A DNA stretch of 64,000 nt. Source: Punica granatum (Eukaryota; Streptophyta; Magnoliopsida; Myrtales; Lythraceae). Location of the stretch: assembly GCF_007655135.1 (NCBI RefSeq), contig NC_045127.1, positions 23,230,199 through 23,294,198 of the forward strand, read 5' to 3'. Every line of letters begins with the position of its first letter. Positions within the stretch are counted from its first letter, which is position 1. A model generated the notes under the pieces. That model did no database searches. It saw only the letters and a list, made by a program, of their open reading frames with translations, and was not told the DNA's origin. This document shows, piece after piece, positions 35,842-47,898 of the stretch. A program made the translations under genes and the position numbers.

Positions 35842-38800
35842 TGTGTGCGCACCTGAATTTTATCTCGTCGGGGCACGCGTGCGCGCGCCTATGCAACGCG
35901 GCTTGGAAGTGTCCACCTTCCCGAGGACGCGCAACGGGCGCACGTGAGAAGGAGTCGCCACTTGCTATTTTACGACCCGAAGGTCGAAGGCCGGCAAGTT
36001 ATCCGGGTCTAGGGGTACGAGGTACACCTAAATACTAAGGCAATGGTCGTACGGAACCGAAAATTCCAAATTCGGGGGTTCTATTACGTACGGGCCTATA
36101 TCCCGCACGCCCTTTCGATACTCTAGTTTGCTAGGCTTGCCATTTTATTCATTTACCGCGTGATTTTAGGGTTACACTCGACTCGCCCGTTTTGACACCG
36201 TAAAGCCGATGAATTGATTAAGTTGGGCCAATAATCCGAAAGATGAGTAGGCTTGTGCGTCGAGGAATCGGTTCACTATCTTAGCGTTACAATTCATCGA
36301 ACCGTGATGGTCGATTCCCTGCGCGAACCGAGACCACGAGTGTTCGAGCTTACTCATCTCTTGGTAACAATGAACCGACTTGACCGGTTCGACACTCGAA
36401 CCTCTCGCTTGCCGATCGGGGATCCTTACAAATGAATGAGTGAATGTACAAATAAAATCCTCGTAATGTTCTCTCGAATAATTACAAAGTATAATTGAAT
36501 AAGTAAATGGATCCCGATCGGTTTGCATTGAGTCAATATTCCACTCCGGCTCATCGTGTGTTTTAAATGACCGATAAATGAATTAAGGCAATGTGGGCTC
36601 AAGGAGCCGGGGGTCAGGTTCGATTGAACCAACGGTCGGCGGGAGAACCGATTGATTCCCACTGTCACCGTTGGACCGATCGAGCTCTCGGGTGATATCT
36701 AAACATGTTTCACACATCCAATCCAAATCGCCTCCCACATAGGCCATACTTGGAGTGTGATGGTGACTCAAGGCTAGATCCCATTCCGCCCCCGAGTTGC
36801 ACGCGCTCAGTGAGTTAGGAGGCGTTGGACCTCGTGTTCGGTGATTTGGGGCGTTGGACCCCGTGTATTACGTAACCTATGGGTTCGGGCCTGAACCGCA
36901 ACAAATCAACAAAAGCAAATGGAAAACAGAAGAAAACTGATAAAAATGATGAAGAACAGACAAAAACTGACAAATACAGATAAATGCAGACAAGTTGTAT
37001 ATTAAGCCGAATGTACGTGATTTAATCAGTTATTAATCGAGGCTGATTATCAAACAATGTATCTAACTTAGGCAAACAAAGAGGTGGGCCAAGACATGGT
37101 ACTAAGCCAATTACATGTGTGATTTTGTTTTAGAACTCTATTATGTGAGGTGTCACTGCAATTTCACCGAATTCGCCAAACCCGTATTTTGACTCTAGAT
37201 TGGAATCTAGCATTCCGCCTATCCATTATCTAATGTTTGATTAAGCCAAATGCATGATTAATCCGATTTTTCGTGTTTTGCAACAGAAATAAAATGCTCA
37301 CCACCGAATCTACAATAGGGAGATAGAAACACCGAAAGTGAACGGAATGGGCCGTGCGAATGAAACTCGCACCCGAACGGGTCACCCTTTTCCGTCCATA
37401 GATCGAGGTGTTTCCGACTCCCTAAAGCCTAGGATATCGGTGAATCACGGAATGACGACTATGCCCTTGAGTGGTAAAACATGTGATGTTCATATACAAA
37501 TTAAAGATCGTGTGACACGAAGAGGTCTAAAGAGGACTCGCGCATCTTGACTCGAGCCGCCTCAAATTGGGCCCGGACTCGAGTCATAGTACGCGAGTAC
37601 TTGCTAGACACGATTCTATTCGTGTTACACGTCTCGATATTTTGAAATTATGAGCTTTTAAGGAAAATGGCATTTTCGCCGTTCCGTGAACCATCGATGC
37701 GCTTACGAATTAGCGATCAATTTATCCAATTATTTAGTCCAAGTGATTCAATTAACCGAATGATACGTCCCGTTTTTCCCGTTTGTGAAATTCTTCAGTG
37801 ATCATCATTCCACATTGCGGTTATGGTTTCGAAGGATAATTGTCCGAACCTAACGTACCTAATAAGTGATTTGCATTTTTTTGTCAACGATGAAAGAGAA
37901 ACGTAGTCACAAACAATTCCAAGAATCGGCTTTAAAATGGTAGAAGAGGCCAACCCTCACTCAAAAGGGGTCTCGAGGAATTCGGCTATTCCCTAAGGGT
38001 AATCGGCTGAATACCTTTCGACCCAATGTGAGTGTCGATGGGTCTCTTCCATCACCCTTAACCAACCCTTGCATGCATCAAGTAACGTATACATGAGGAT
38101 AACACACATTCCGTTAAGTCGATGTTGACATGCTCTAATTTGTGCAAATGAACACGTAATACGATCATAAACAATCGGAATTTAAAAGTTCATCAAGCGA
38201 CATTAACTCAATTACTAATAAACTCGGAAGTAAATCACGGGAAACTCACGACATCATGGAACGAAGAGATCCGAAGCTTCAGGTGAACCAAGGAACCTCA
38301 CGGCCCTCTTGCAAGGAAGATGGCCGTGGGCTTTCCTTGACACAACCGACTCGTAGGATCTCTCCCTCCTAGATTCCGAGCGTTTCTCATCATGCTATCA
38401 CATTTCAATCACAAATAGAGGCGTCACGATTGTGGGAGCGACTAAATCCGGAAGGATGAGATGGTCATGGACCCTAGAGAGCCAAGGAGGCTCACGGCTC
38501 CCCATATGAGGCTCGGCCAAGAGGTTCCACGGCTCTCTCGAGTCTATGTCGACCTCATCCCTCTAGATTCGGGCCATTTCACGTTATGCATGCATGTCCT
38601 ATTATAACAAAAATCTAAAACGTGGGGGAAATGAACACATTCGAAGAAGGAGAGAGCCTCGTGTCCTTGGATGAGCTAGGAAAGCTCACGGCACCCTCCA
38701 GTGGGTACCATTCGTGAGCCCTCGTGGCTCCTCCCCGACATGGAGGTCTCTTCCGCTCCGAGCGTGGTCCTTCCCCGTCATGGCACGCGCGTTTATACAA

Positions 38801-41179
38801 CGTATGGACGTAACAAAAAGAATAAAACATATAACGTTGCATGGAGTTGTATGGAAGTGCATAGATCCGCATGGGAGAAACTAACTTGCGCGTTCTTCGA
38901 TTAATCGATCACCTCAACGCCTTAAGACAAACAAATATGAAGATCCTAACTTCTCTAAGTCGTAGAGGGGTCTTACCTAGCCTCGGAGTACGAGGAAAAG
39001 AGTTGGGGAAGTGGCGAGGGGGTCGGGTGACTCGGTTGGACGTCACGGACGGAGGATACCCATAAGGCAACTTGGAGAAAACGGGTCGGCACGCTAGCTC
39101 CGGCCACGGCACTATGCAAGATCGGCCTCCTTGAACTCCTAAGGGGCGGATCTAGACGTTCATGGACAGTCCCGAACGTGCCAAGCCCTGGACAAACCCG
39201 AAATAGTGAGAGAAAACTCAATAGGGCTAACGAGACCCGATAAGAAGAAAGGAGCGGAACGGCGGTTGTGCACGGTTGTAGGGCTCTCAGACCGTGACCG
39301 CCTCTTCACGGGGGAGAGTGGGGGTTGTGAGGAACCCTTTGAACGTGATGGCACGACTCGCCAAGGTCGTGGAGGGAAATGGCACGTCTAGGGAGCTACG
39401 TGCACCCGGTGGGGGTTCTCGGGACTCGACTCTCTTCGCGGCTGGAACGTTATGTTGGGGACTTCCAATGGAAAATCTAAGCCCGGAAATGGACTTAGGG
39501 GGTGCGAAATATGTAGGATATGAAGTTTGGTTGTATTTGGCTTAAGTCGGGTCGGGTGATTGTCGGAATACCGGGTGGTTTTCCGTCAGTTTTGGCCGGT
39601 TTTGGCCGTGGGATGGGTCGGTCGACAATGAGGAAGAGGGCAGGGGTTTGAGAGGATCTTAGAGAGAGATTGGCTTGAGAGAGAATGAGGTTGAAGAAGT
39701 GATTAAGCTTAATGAAGGATGAGAACTTATAGGGATGACTAATGGTGTGATTAGGATGAGCTAAGTGTGGTTAGAGGGGTGGATTAGGGTGGCCGGATTT
39801 TGAAAGGTGATTAGGGTGGGGTTTATGTCACATAGAGTGTAGGGGAAGTAAGAAGAGAAGTGATGGGAGGTGATGGATGGGTGATGTGTGTAAGAGATAT
39901 TTGAAATGTGTGGAGGAGGGAAGCTCTTGGGATTGAGCCATTGGGGCAAGGGTTGAGCCGCCGGTGGGGGGAATTAGCCGCAGCTTGATGCGACCAAGCC
40001 ATGGCTCGAGGTTTAGCCATGGCTTAGGATTGAGCCATAGGCTCTTCTTGGTTCGAGGAAAAGCCGGGAGAAGCTCGAGGCTCGATTGATCGCGTGTCCG
40101 ATCTCCGAAGTCCGATTAATTGACAAATTTGGAATGTTTGCACAAAGAGAATTTGAATGAGCCCAATATCGCCATATTTCATGTGAACGAATAATCGGGT
40201 GACCCGGCACCTCGAGAGTCGGTTTTGCCTCGTTTGGACATCAAGAGTGGGGTTGACCGTCCTCGTTCTACAATTGTTCCTCCGTGCATTGTAATGTTCG
40301 TCCCGGTGAGCTTTTTATTCCGTGTGGGATCGTTGGATCGCCATCCTCGACCAAAGATCATTGGCCGGAGGTGACCTAGGGATCCGCGATCGAGGCTTCC
40401 TCAGTGTTTTTCGAATGCCTTGAGGTGTTTGAAGACCACTGTGGCCTCCGTTTGTTGGAAACAAGCCTTGAAGACTTGCCGAGAGGCGTTCGCGACCACT
40501 GAAATGCCACTCGGGAGACCTAACTGGCTCGTTTGGCTTGAGGTGAAATGATTTCCCCAGTCCTAGGAGTTGTAGGGAGTGAGGGGTGCGAAACTCGGAC
40601 GTCGACTTTCCACCAAATGAGTTTTGAGCGCCGGATCCCATTTGAAAGGGGGCCATTTTTCCAGGTCGGGGTCCACTCGGGAGACCAAGTCGAGTTCCGA
40701 AGGGCAATCTGAAACCTGTTCCAAGGTCCAGGTGGTCCTTGGGTGCGTGCAAGCCCGCTTTCGGGTGCCGTTTACTTGTCCTTGGATCGGGCCCCCGGGA
40801 TCCTTGTTAGAAAAGGCGTCTGTGAGAGTTCGGGGGATCCCGGCTCAAGCAGGATGCCTCCGAAGCGCACGCAGACATGTCATTGGTCACTTTGGCACCG
40901 AGAGGGATTTTTAGAGCCCCATATTGGGCACCTTTCGATGCTTCGGTGATTCGGTGATGAATAGTGCCATTGTGCCAGCTCCTATTGCTTCGGGGCTCGT
41001 CGTCTGTTTACTCTTCCGATTGCCCTCCTGTGCTCTTCTAGTAGACCCTGCTTTTCTCTTGTTAATCATGACTCTATGCCCGCACATTTGCCTCTGGTTT
41101 CCCAATTATGAATAGTGACCCAAGTTTCGACCGGGAGTCCTTGTGTCGGGAGCCGGTGGACCAAAATGGGGTGCTGATA
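35842..41179 (-). mobile_element. Element C 3' LTR (about 5.3 kb, divergent family)
   Basis: Left end TGTGTGCGCACCTGAA resembles the A-type end TGTCGGACCCGAATG (the exact start may be 35842 or 35844). The right end on the minus strand is TATCAGCACCCCATTTTGG, followed by a PPT. It shares blocks with A-type LTRs, for example GGCGTGCGGGATATAGGCCC, CTCTAGATT.GGAATCTAG and AAAACA-GGGTGACTCGGT, but overall similarity is much lower. It lacks the CGCTGGTGAC minisatellite and carries a variant of the branched stem-loop. No ORF looks real. Confidence 0.78.
37316..37424 (-). ncRNA. Branched stem-loop, divergent C-family version
   Basis: Outer arms TAGGGAGATAGAAACACC (37316-37333) and GGTGTTTCCGACTCCCTA (37407-37424) pair as 7 bp, a 3x3 internal loop and 8 bp. 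Inside are ACGGAA/TTCCGT (37342-37347, 37390-37395), GTGCGA/TCGCAC (37354-37359, 37367-37372) and ACCCG/CGGGT (37371-37375, 37378-37382). The layout is the same as at 8689-8800, but most paired bases differ and stay complementary. Confidence 0.6.
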
Positions 41180-41194
41180 GCTTGCCCCTTTTTG
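41180..41194 (-). promoter_or_regulatory. Polypurine tract of element C
   Basis: Minus-strand AAAAAGGGGCAAGC next to the LTR start at 41179. Shows that the LTR on its left is C's 3' LTR and that C's internal region lies to the right. Confidence 0.78.
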
Positions 41195-41335
41195 GTTGCA
41201 TGCTCAATTAGAGGATGTAGCCAAAGATTATAAGAAGCAACCCTTTTTGGGTCCGGCGACTGCTCGGGTACTATCCCCATGGCCGCTTACACTTTACTTG
41301 GATGTACCGGGATGTTATGCCTGAAACAAAAATTC

Positions 41336-41860
41336 ACAAGTCGGAAGGACCCGAACAGGAATTTGAACCGGAATGGACCCGAAACAGAAATTTTAAACCG
41401 GGATGGACCCGAAAACAGGAATTTTAAATCGGGATGGACCCGAACGGGAATTTAAACCGGGATGGACCCGAACAGGAATTTTAAACCGGGATGGACCCGA
41501 ACAGGAATTTAAACCGGGATGGACCCGAAACAGGAATTTAAACCTGGATGGACCCGAAACAGGAATTTTAAACCGAGATGGACCCGAACATGAATTTTAA
41601 ACCGAGATGGACCCGAACAGGAATTTAAAACCGGGATGGACCCGAACAGAAATTTTAAACGGGGATGGACCCGAACAGGAATTTAAACCTGGATGGACCC
41701 GAAACAGGAATTTTAAACCGGGATGGACCCGAATAGGAATTTTAAACCGGGATGGACCCGAAACAGGAATTTTAAACCGGGATGGACCCGAACAGGAATT
41801 TTAAACCGGGATGGACTCGAGATGGGAATTTAAAAACTGGGATAGACCCGAGACACTTGC
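41336..41860. repeat. Minisatellite, about 34-bp unit, in element C
   Basis: About 15 copies built on GGGATGGACCCGAACAGGAA then TTTTAAACC. Same location relative to the PPT as the B array at 3771-4226 and clearly related in sequence. Confidence 0.88.
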
Positions 41861-43229
41861 TCGGGGATCGCGTAAAGCGTCAGACGACGTGGTTTGCTTG
41901 GCGTTGGGCCTGGATCACGTGCTGCGACTGATGATGATTCCTCGATGCTTGCCCTTCTTTGGACGTCAGTTGTTTGGTAGCGTGGAACATCCCTCGACGG
42001 TTTCCAGCATATCAAGAGCACGACCTGTTGCGTGAGACATATATGAGTCCGTTAAGGAGGAGATGCCCCTTGGGGTTCCATGCGCATCTGCAGAGAAGAG
42101 CATAACTCTTCGTTAGTCATGTGGACAGTGGTGCGTGTTGAGTGTATAAGGCTGATGCTGTCCCAAAGGTGCTGATCTGCTGTAGATTGGCGTTGCTGCC
42201 GCAATGAAGTTGTTTCGTCGTTGCTTTGCCCCTGGGGTGGCGGTGTGTTTGATCTACCGGAAGTCGGCTTTGCTGTTGGGGCAGTTGCTCGTTGCTCTGC
42301 CAGATGCCAGCTTTGTCGCATGGGCGATTGTAGTTTGCTGGGGATGCCCCAGTCTTGCGATGAGGGACTGGGGCTCTATGGTGGAGCGCCTACGTATCCT
42401 GAGGGGGTCGAAAATCAGAGTCCGTCGTAGTTCTTGTGGCTTGTAGTACCTATGATCCTAGCATTATTAGTAAGTCATGGGGGTTACTAACAATGTGTAA
42501 GCGCAGGTTAAAAGATGTCTTTGAGACGCATGCTCTTCAGTTTCGGGTCGCCTGAGCGACCCGTGAAGAGTTTTTATTTTAGCGATGCGAATGGGATCCC
42601 GCTTTTAGAGGCCTCAATGCAAGGCCTTCAGGACTCCTATTGGCCTTGCATGGGCATATCGAGACGTTCACAAAGGTGCCCAAGCGGCTTTATCGGTTGT
42701 TCGACTCGCCCATGAGCTTGGGACCCTTCTCATCAGGGTGCCGTAGGGCGGCTGCATTTGTAACCTGCATGGGTAATTTTTGTTCAAATTTAGTCAGACC
42801 TCGGTCTGGTCATTTTCAGAGTGTTATGACTAGACTCCCGGAAATGAATGTCTAGGATTTTGGCTTTGTGGTAGTCGATTGAAGGGTGGTTGTGATCCGT
42901 TTTGGAGTGGTGCAACAAAGAGAAAAGAGAACGCCTGGGGAGCACGTTGCCCACGACTGAAAGGATACACGGGTTCACGCCTGCCGTGAGATGTACCCCC
43001 CCTCTTCTTTCGACTTCTTGTCCTGTAGGCTATTGCGAAGTGCTCAGATGGGGTGCCTGCTTGTGCACTGTGCTTGAGGAAGAAACAGCCTAAGACGGTT
43101 GAGCCGCGTTGGAGAGCCGATCGGGGATCATGTTGGAGTAGACAACCTGGCCATTTCCCTTGGGGAACCCTGGTCCGCACAGTGTGCGAAGGCCCAAGAT
43201 GACTGTTTTGTTTATCTCTCATGTTACTC

Positions 43230-43395
43230 TCATTTTGCTACGGTCACCCACCTCGGGGCCGTACCTCTCAACCTAAAGGGGATGAGCTCTCCTTTTGCCA
43301 CGGCCGCCCACAAGGGGTTTCCGGTCGTGCCTCTCTTTTGCCCTAGTTTTTGCCTAGGCCGCCCCCAAAGGGGGTTTTCGATCTAGCGGGCTCGA
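43230..43395 (-). other. 3' UTR hairpin array (element C version, three units)
   Basis: TTTTGCTACGG...CCGTACC (arms 43239-43243 and 43259-43263), TTTTGCCACGGCC...GGTCGTGCC (about 43294-43331) and TTTTTGCCTAGGCCGCC...GGTTTTCGATCTAGCG (about 43349-43388). The first unit pairs TACGG/CCGTA where a related D unit pairs CACGG/CCGTG, a compensatory difference. Confidence 0.55.
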
Positions 43396-43576
43396 TTCTT
43401 TGTCTCTCAAGTTTGCAAGGGTGAAGGGTCCGAAGGATTCGACCTCGAGTGCGTGGTGTTCTGTTTTCGTCGAGGAGTTGCGACTTCTACTTCCCTTTTT
43501 GTCGGGATTTGTTCATTTCTTTTGGATTGGGGGTGCCAGTGCTTTTGGTGAACCTCGGCGTTGCCCCGTTTTTTTT

Positions 43577-43668
43577 GTTGGCAGGTTTTTCCCGCTTCTT
43601 TTCTCTCTCTCTTCTCTTCTTTGTTGGCGGGTTTTTCCTGCGTCTTTTCGCTCTCTTTTTTTCGCAAC
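43577..43668. repeat. Short tandem duplication, pyrimidine-rich
   Basis: Two diverged copies of about 45 bp beginning TTGTTGGC(A/G)GGTTTTTCC, inside the C internal region. Confidence 0.65.
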
Positions 43669-44800
43669 TGGGGTCTGTATTGTGCCCCTTGTATTTGTTT
43701 GAAACTCTTCGACTTTGCATCGCCGAGGCCACTTTTGTTTGCTTAGCCCCGTGGAGACTTGATGTACTTCGTTATCCTAGCCCAATTTTGTGATGGCTGG
43801 TTTTCTCATAAGTCTGATTCTTGTGCACTCGAAAGTCGAACTTCGCGTCTTTTGTCCTTGCAAACTTTACAAGTCCTTTCCCCTATTGTCTAAAACGAAA
43901 ACAAAATTACCCTAGGAGTGTGGGTGACCAAGGTTGCCTCCGCGTGAATGTTGGATGGGGATGCCCTGATCTTTGTAGCCTGTGTCGGGCATCTTGTACG
44001 ATTGCCGCTCCCGATCGTGCGTTGTCGCTCCCGTGGAGGGTGCCCCTTAGAGGATAGGCGCTTTTGAAGCCGATTGTGTCTTGCCTCAGGGCTTATCGTT
44101 GCATGTTGTCAGTGATGGGTCTTTACAGTGGGGAAGGCCCGATTTGCCCCAGGGTTGAATGGTTTGTTCAGTTGTCTCTGTCTCCGGCTTCGTGGGGGGT
44201 ACCTATTCGTCGGACACCTCCCTCATCGAAGTATGAGGAAAGGGTCCTAGAGGAATTCTCAGGGAGGTGTGAACCTGTGTATCGTTCTTTGCCTGTGACC
44301 GGCGTGTCCCTGTGAGAGATGTCAAAGAAGATAATACATTAGGCGATTGATCGGTGGAATATGCGGTAAGAAATGTAGAGTGGACCCATAGGAAAATCCC
44401 CTTGTCCAACGTACGACCCATAGGGTGCCGCGCGTGGGGGACACTCAATTCCGAGATCTAGTCATCGCCACCCTGGAGTGGGCAGACCGTGGCTAGGGGC
44501 CACATAGGTGTACTTTCCCCGATTGTGGGTTGGCATGCGCAGCCGTCCTAGGGAAGGCTCGAGGAACCGGATCCCATGAGGACAGATGAATCAAACAATT
44601 CCGACAGAACCAACAGGGCGTCTTCGGGGCTGTCCTAGTGCCCCCGTGAAGGGTTCGTTCATGCCGGGAGCTCGTTTGGGAATGCATATAAATAAATGTA
44701 AAAGAGAGTTTAGGGAAGAGTGCATGTTGCCCTAGTGGCTGGTTGATGGCCACAGCGGAAGATGGGCATGGATCATTCTTCGGTCGGAGATGTGACCGTG

Positions 44801-44805
44801 TTAGT
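44801..44805. repeat. Presumed target-site duplication of element D (left copy, TTAGT)
   Basis: The five bases directly before the TGTCAGCACC start of D's 5' LTR. The matching copy would lie beyond the window, so this is position-based only. Confidence 0.55.
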
Positions 44806-46111
44806 TGTCAGCACCCCATTTTGGCTCACCATTCCAAATTATATTATCAGCAATGATCCAAAACATGACTTGAGCAGAATACAAAGAAACGACTCAACAG
44901 ACCAGAAAATCACTATTCACCATCAAGTCGGCGAAATCGGGCAAATGACACATACACCTGACAGAAGGACCCCAGGGGTCAGCAAGCAGCAACAAAGTGA
45001 CTGGAGAGCTCAACAATGTCCAAAACCGGCACTTTCAGTATATCACACGGACGGTACTATTTTCCGATAGCTCGCTTGATCGTCGGAAGATAGCCAATAT
45101 TAGACTCCAAAAATCCACTTCAATGCCAAACAAATGAAAAATGTCCCCAAAGGCATTTTGCAAATCATCTGCTCTATACAGAACAACTTTCTGTATACAT
45201 ACAACTTTTCAGTGGAAGTCCAAAAATGCCGGTTTCCTGGAGAAACGTTAATTCCAAATATCAGACGCGGCCATGCCCCACCAGCACACAGAGCATGAAC
45301 AATGCTTCAGATTGTCTCTGGGAAGTCACATAGACACTTCAAATGACTTTCGAGCGGCAAAACAAGCATACCCCTTTGCGGAAGAGCATAGCTAGAGACT
45401 GGTCTGATGGAATTACGGCGGACGAAGTTCATACCGCATTGCCTAGAAAACTCTAGCAGACATTCACAATTGGGCAGAATAGACAGCAAAAACCTTTTCA
45501 GTTTCCCGAGTAACCTCCGAAGAACGGAAATGGCCATTTTCAATAGAAATGCATATCCGGAGGTCCTTTTTACGGAAACTGGACGTCGGGTGTCTATCCT
45601 ACACCATGCTAGCCTTCTCAGGGCTCAACGTGGAATCGTCGGAATAAATCACACGACTCATCTAGACCTCCCGAGCAGTGCTTTAGAGGTCTCAGATACA
45701 CTTTTCAAGTCCTTGGAGGTCTGATCTCAACAAATAGAGATTACAGTAATCTCCGGAGCGCCCAAGCAACTCAGAAAGCATTCTGAGAAATCCAGTTTCG
45801 GCTCCGGCTCCACGTTTGCATTACCGGCTTAAGGGATAATTGTTCACGTTGTCTGACAATTTATGTCAAAATGACCAACGTGAGACACAGACACAAGATA
45901 TGCTGTCAGAAGCGGACAACTTCGCTCTGGTCACCTGCAATGAGCAAAAACGGCTTCCGAGCCTCATATGCTTCCGGAACATTTCCCCATGGAAAATGCC
46001 AATCTTAGGCTCGTTAAAACCGTTTTCTCGCGCATATTGACAATTCGACGTTCAATTCGAACCACGAACTTCGAATGCGCGACCAATCGAGACCCAAGCT
46101 TTCTCCCGATC

Positions 46112-46345
46112 ACCAACGCCTGTCACTAGCGCCACCAGCGCTCGTCACCGAGCACACCAGCGCCCGTCACCATACGCGCGCGCTTGTCTTCAGCGCCCGT
46201 CACCAGCGCCACCAGCGCCCGTCACCAGCGCAACCAGCGCCCATCACCAGCGCCTGTCACCAGCGCCACCAGCGTCCGTCACCAGCATCACCAGCGCCTG
46301 TCACCGTGCCTGCCAACACCCGTCATCGTGCCCGACGCCCGTCAC
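46112..46345. repeat. GC-rich minisatellite remnant in D 5' LTR
   Basis: CAGCGCC(A/C)GTCAC-type units, shortened by the deletion described for this LTR. Confidence 0.85.
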
Positions 46346-46803
46346 CGCGCTTGACCGTGCTCGTGCACGTCCACCCTTGCATCTGAATACTTTTTTTCAA
46401 GGGTTCCACCGAGTCACCCGACTCTCAAACACTTCCCCGATTCTTTCCTCGTATCCCGAGGCTAGGTAAAACATTCTCGACCTAGAGGAGTTAGGGCTTT
46501 TCATATTTTTGCATGGCTATGGAGTATTATGGTGTTTCGTTCATGTTTAACTTGCAAGATTTAATTTTTATGCAATTTTATGTTATATTATGCATGTGCA
46601 CTACCTTATAACTTGCTAGCATGTCGGAAAAAGGTTTGGATCGTCGTAAGGAAGACTATCCCGACCCGGGAATGGCAAACTAACTCTCGGCCAAGTCTCT
46701 AAATGAGAGGGTTGAGACTTAAATTGCTCTTTTCGGGTTAAGATCGGTCTCCTTAGCCGATCCAAGTTAGTTTCCGAGCTTATTTTATTGTTCTTGCATG
46801 CAT

Positions 46804-46897
46804 AAAGCCGGTGTTATTTTATCTATTCCCTAAGTAACATGTTTGTGAATGTTTGCATGTTTAAATGAGTTAATCAAATCATGATAACACCGGCTTT
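46804..46897 (+). repeat. 14-bp inverted repeat, D 5' LTR copy
   Basis: AAAGCCGGTGTTAT at 46804-46817 and ATAACACCGGCTTT at 46884-46897, perfectly complementary, as in A. Confidence 0.75.
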
Positions 46898-47786
46898 TTG
46901 TTAAAAGGAAGTGTTATCCATCATGGTTGATGCTTGAGCATGCGAAAAATAATTAAACCGTGACTAGGAAATCATTTGTGACTCGAATTGAGCCATGAGA
47001 ACTTTCGGCCACCTTTGATAAGATGAAGCCGAGGGCTTCTTGGCCTTTCTTGGATCAAGAATGATTTCCTTATCGCGAGTTTAATTCGTTTATCGGATTG
47101 TGTGAATTTTTAATTTCAATGTCTTTACGATTCCTATGTTAAAGTATCGTTTAAAGACTCTTTTTAAAATAAACGTGCATGGATTCATGTATCGAGGACT
47201 CATTCGGATCCATTTGGTTATAAGGATATTGTCGGTTATTCAACCGAATTATCCTTGATCATTATGGATTCGTTTTGGTCGTCGAATCACGAATCGTTTT
47301 CTTAATTAATGCATTCGGCAATAACCTTAAGCATCAATTCTACGAATGGGTTAATCGGGACGTTCACACGGCTAATTCATTCAATCTAAACAATTTTGCA
47401 CGAATTGGTCATTAACTTATAACTCACGTCGATGAGTTATCAAATGACGTTGGTGCCCTTTTCAGACTTACCAATTTCAAAACCCAAAACGCGCGGTCCG
47501 ATGTAGCATGGACGTCTGAAGAAAGCTTTTGTGTCTCAACTTGAATGTTTACCTGATTCCAGGTAACTCAGGTCAGGATACAGAAGATCTTTCTAGATCA
47601 CTTCCGAGCAGATCGACCGGTTCTTTGGCTTTTTCGGGGTTCTTGCACAACCCTGGACGACCCAGGGAATTGGTCGACACCGGCTACAGGCCGAGGTGGC
47701 CCGCACTGCGATGTTTCCCCTTTTCTGAAAACAATTTTCAAATAAAGGGCAAAATTGTCTTTTCACAATTCAGTGACACCCTTAGG

Positions 47787-47898
47787 ATTAGCATGACAGA
47801 AACACTACTGTACGGGATAAGAACGGGCTACCTGTTCAGGTGCAGGTTCATCTGCATAGCCTTTTCTTATCTAACTGACGAGTTTCTGTCATCCTAAC
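47787..47898 (+). ncRNA. Branched stem-loop in LTR RNA (D 5' LTR copy, sense strand)
   Basis: In RNA sense the outer left arm TTAGCATGACAGAAAC ends at 47803 and pairs with GTTTCTGTCATCCTAA from 47882. GATAAGAA (47816-47823) pairs with TTCTTATC (47864-47871) and GGCTA (47826-47830) with TAGCC (47857-47861). Two hairpins lie inside: ACCT-GTTC-AGGT (47830-47841) and TGCAG-GTTCAT-CTGCA (47841-47856). The result looks like a three-way junction. Confidence 0.6.

Larger units (their letters stand above)
41195..44805 (-). mobile_element. Element C 3' internal region (no pol found before D interrupts it)
   Basis: About 3.6 kb. Begins with a sequence like B 3633-3720 (GATGTAGCCAAAGA). It holds a minisatellite (41336-41860) and, on the minus strand near 42375-42450, a GGATACGTAGGCG motif preceded by CTACGACGGACTCTGATT. 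That motif recalls, from memory, a conserved sequence after integrase in other plant Ty3/gypsy elements. Then come a three-unit hairpin array (about 43230-43395) and T-rich repeats at 43577-43668. In A and B the integrase stop lies 1.6-1.9 kb from the LTR; none is seen here. C may be non-autonomous, or its pol may lie beyond D. The 89-codon minus frame at 42052-42321 is unassigned. Confidence 0.6.

Noticed and set aside
41403..41804. ORFs with repeated GPEQEFKPGWTR-type peptides
   Set aside because: Translation of the 34-bp minisatellite in element C, with no conserved start and a unit that changes between elements.
41336..41860. CRISPR-like regular repeats
   Set aside because: Units are directly adjacent without unique spacers, in a plant retrotransposon 3' region; it is a minisatellite.
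43400..43800. Plus-strand hydrophobic ORFs (FFLLAGFSRFFSLS-like) suggesting a membrane protein
   Set aside because: T-rich tandem repeat translated in several frames, on the strand opposite to element C, with no homologue recognised.
47830..47856. tRNA-like element suggested by the GTTCA loops and 5-bp stem in the branched structure
   Set aside because: No acceptor stem, anticodon arm or full A/B boxes. The resemblance is limited to one hairpin, so I call it only a branched stem-loop.
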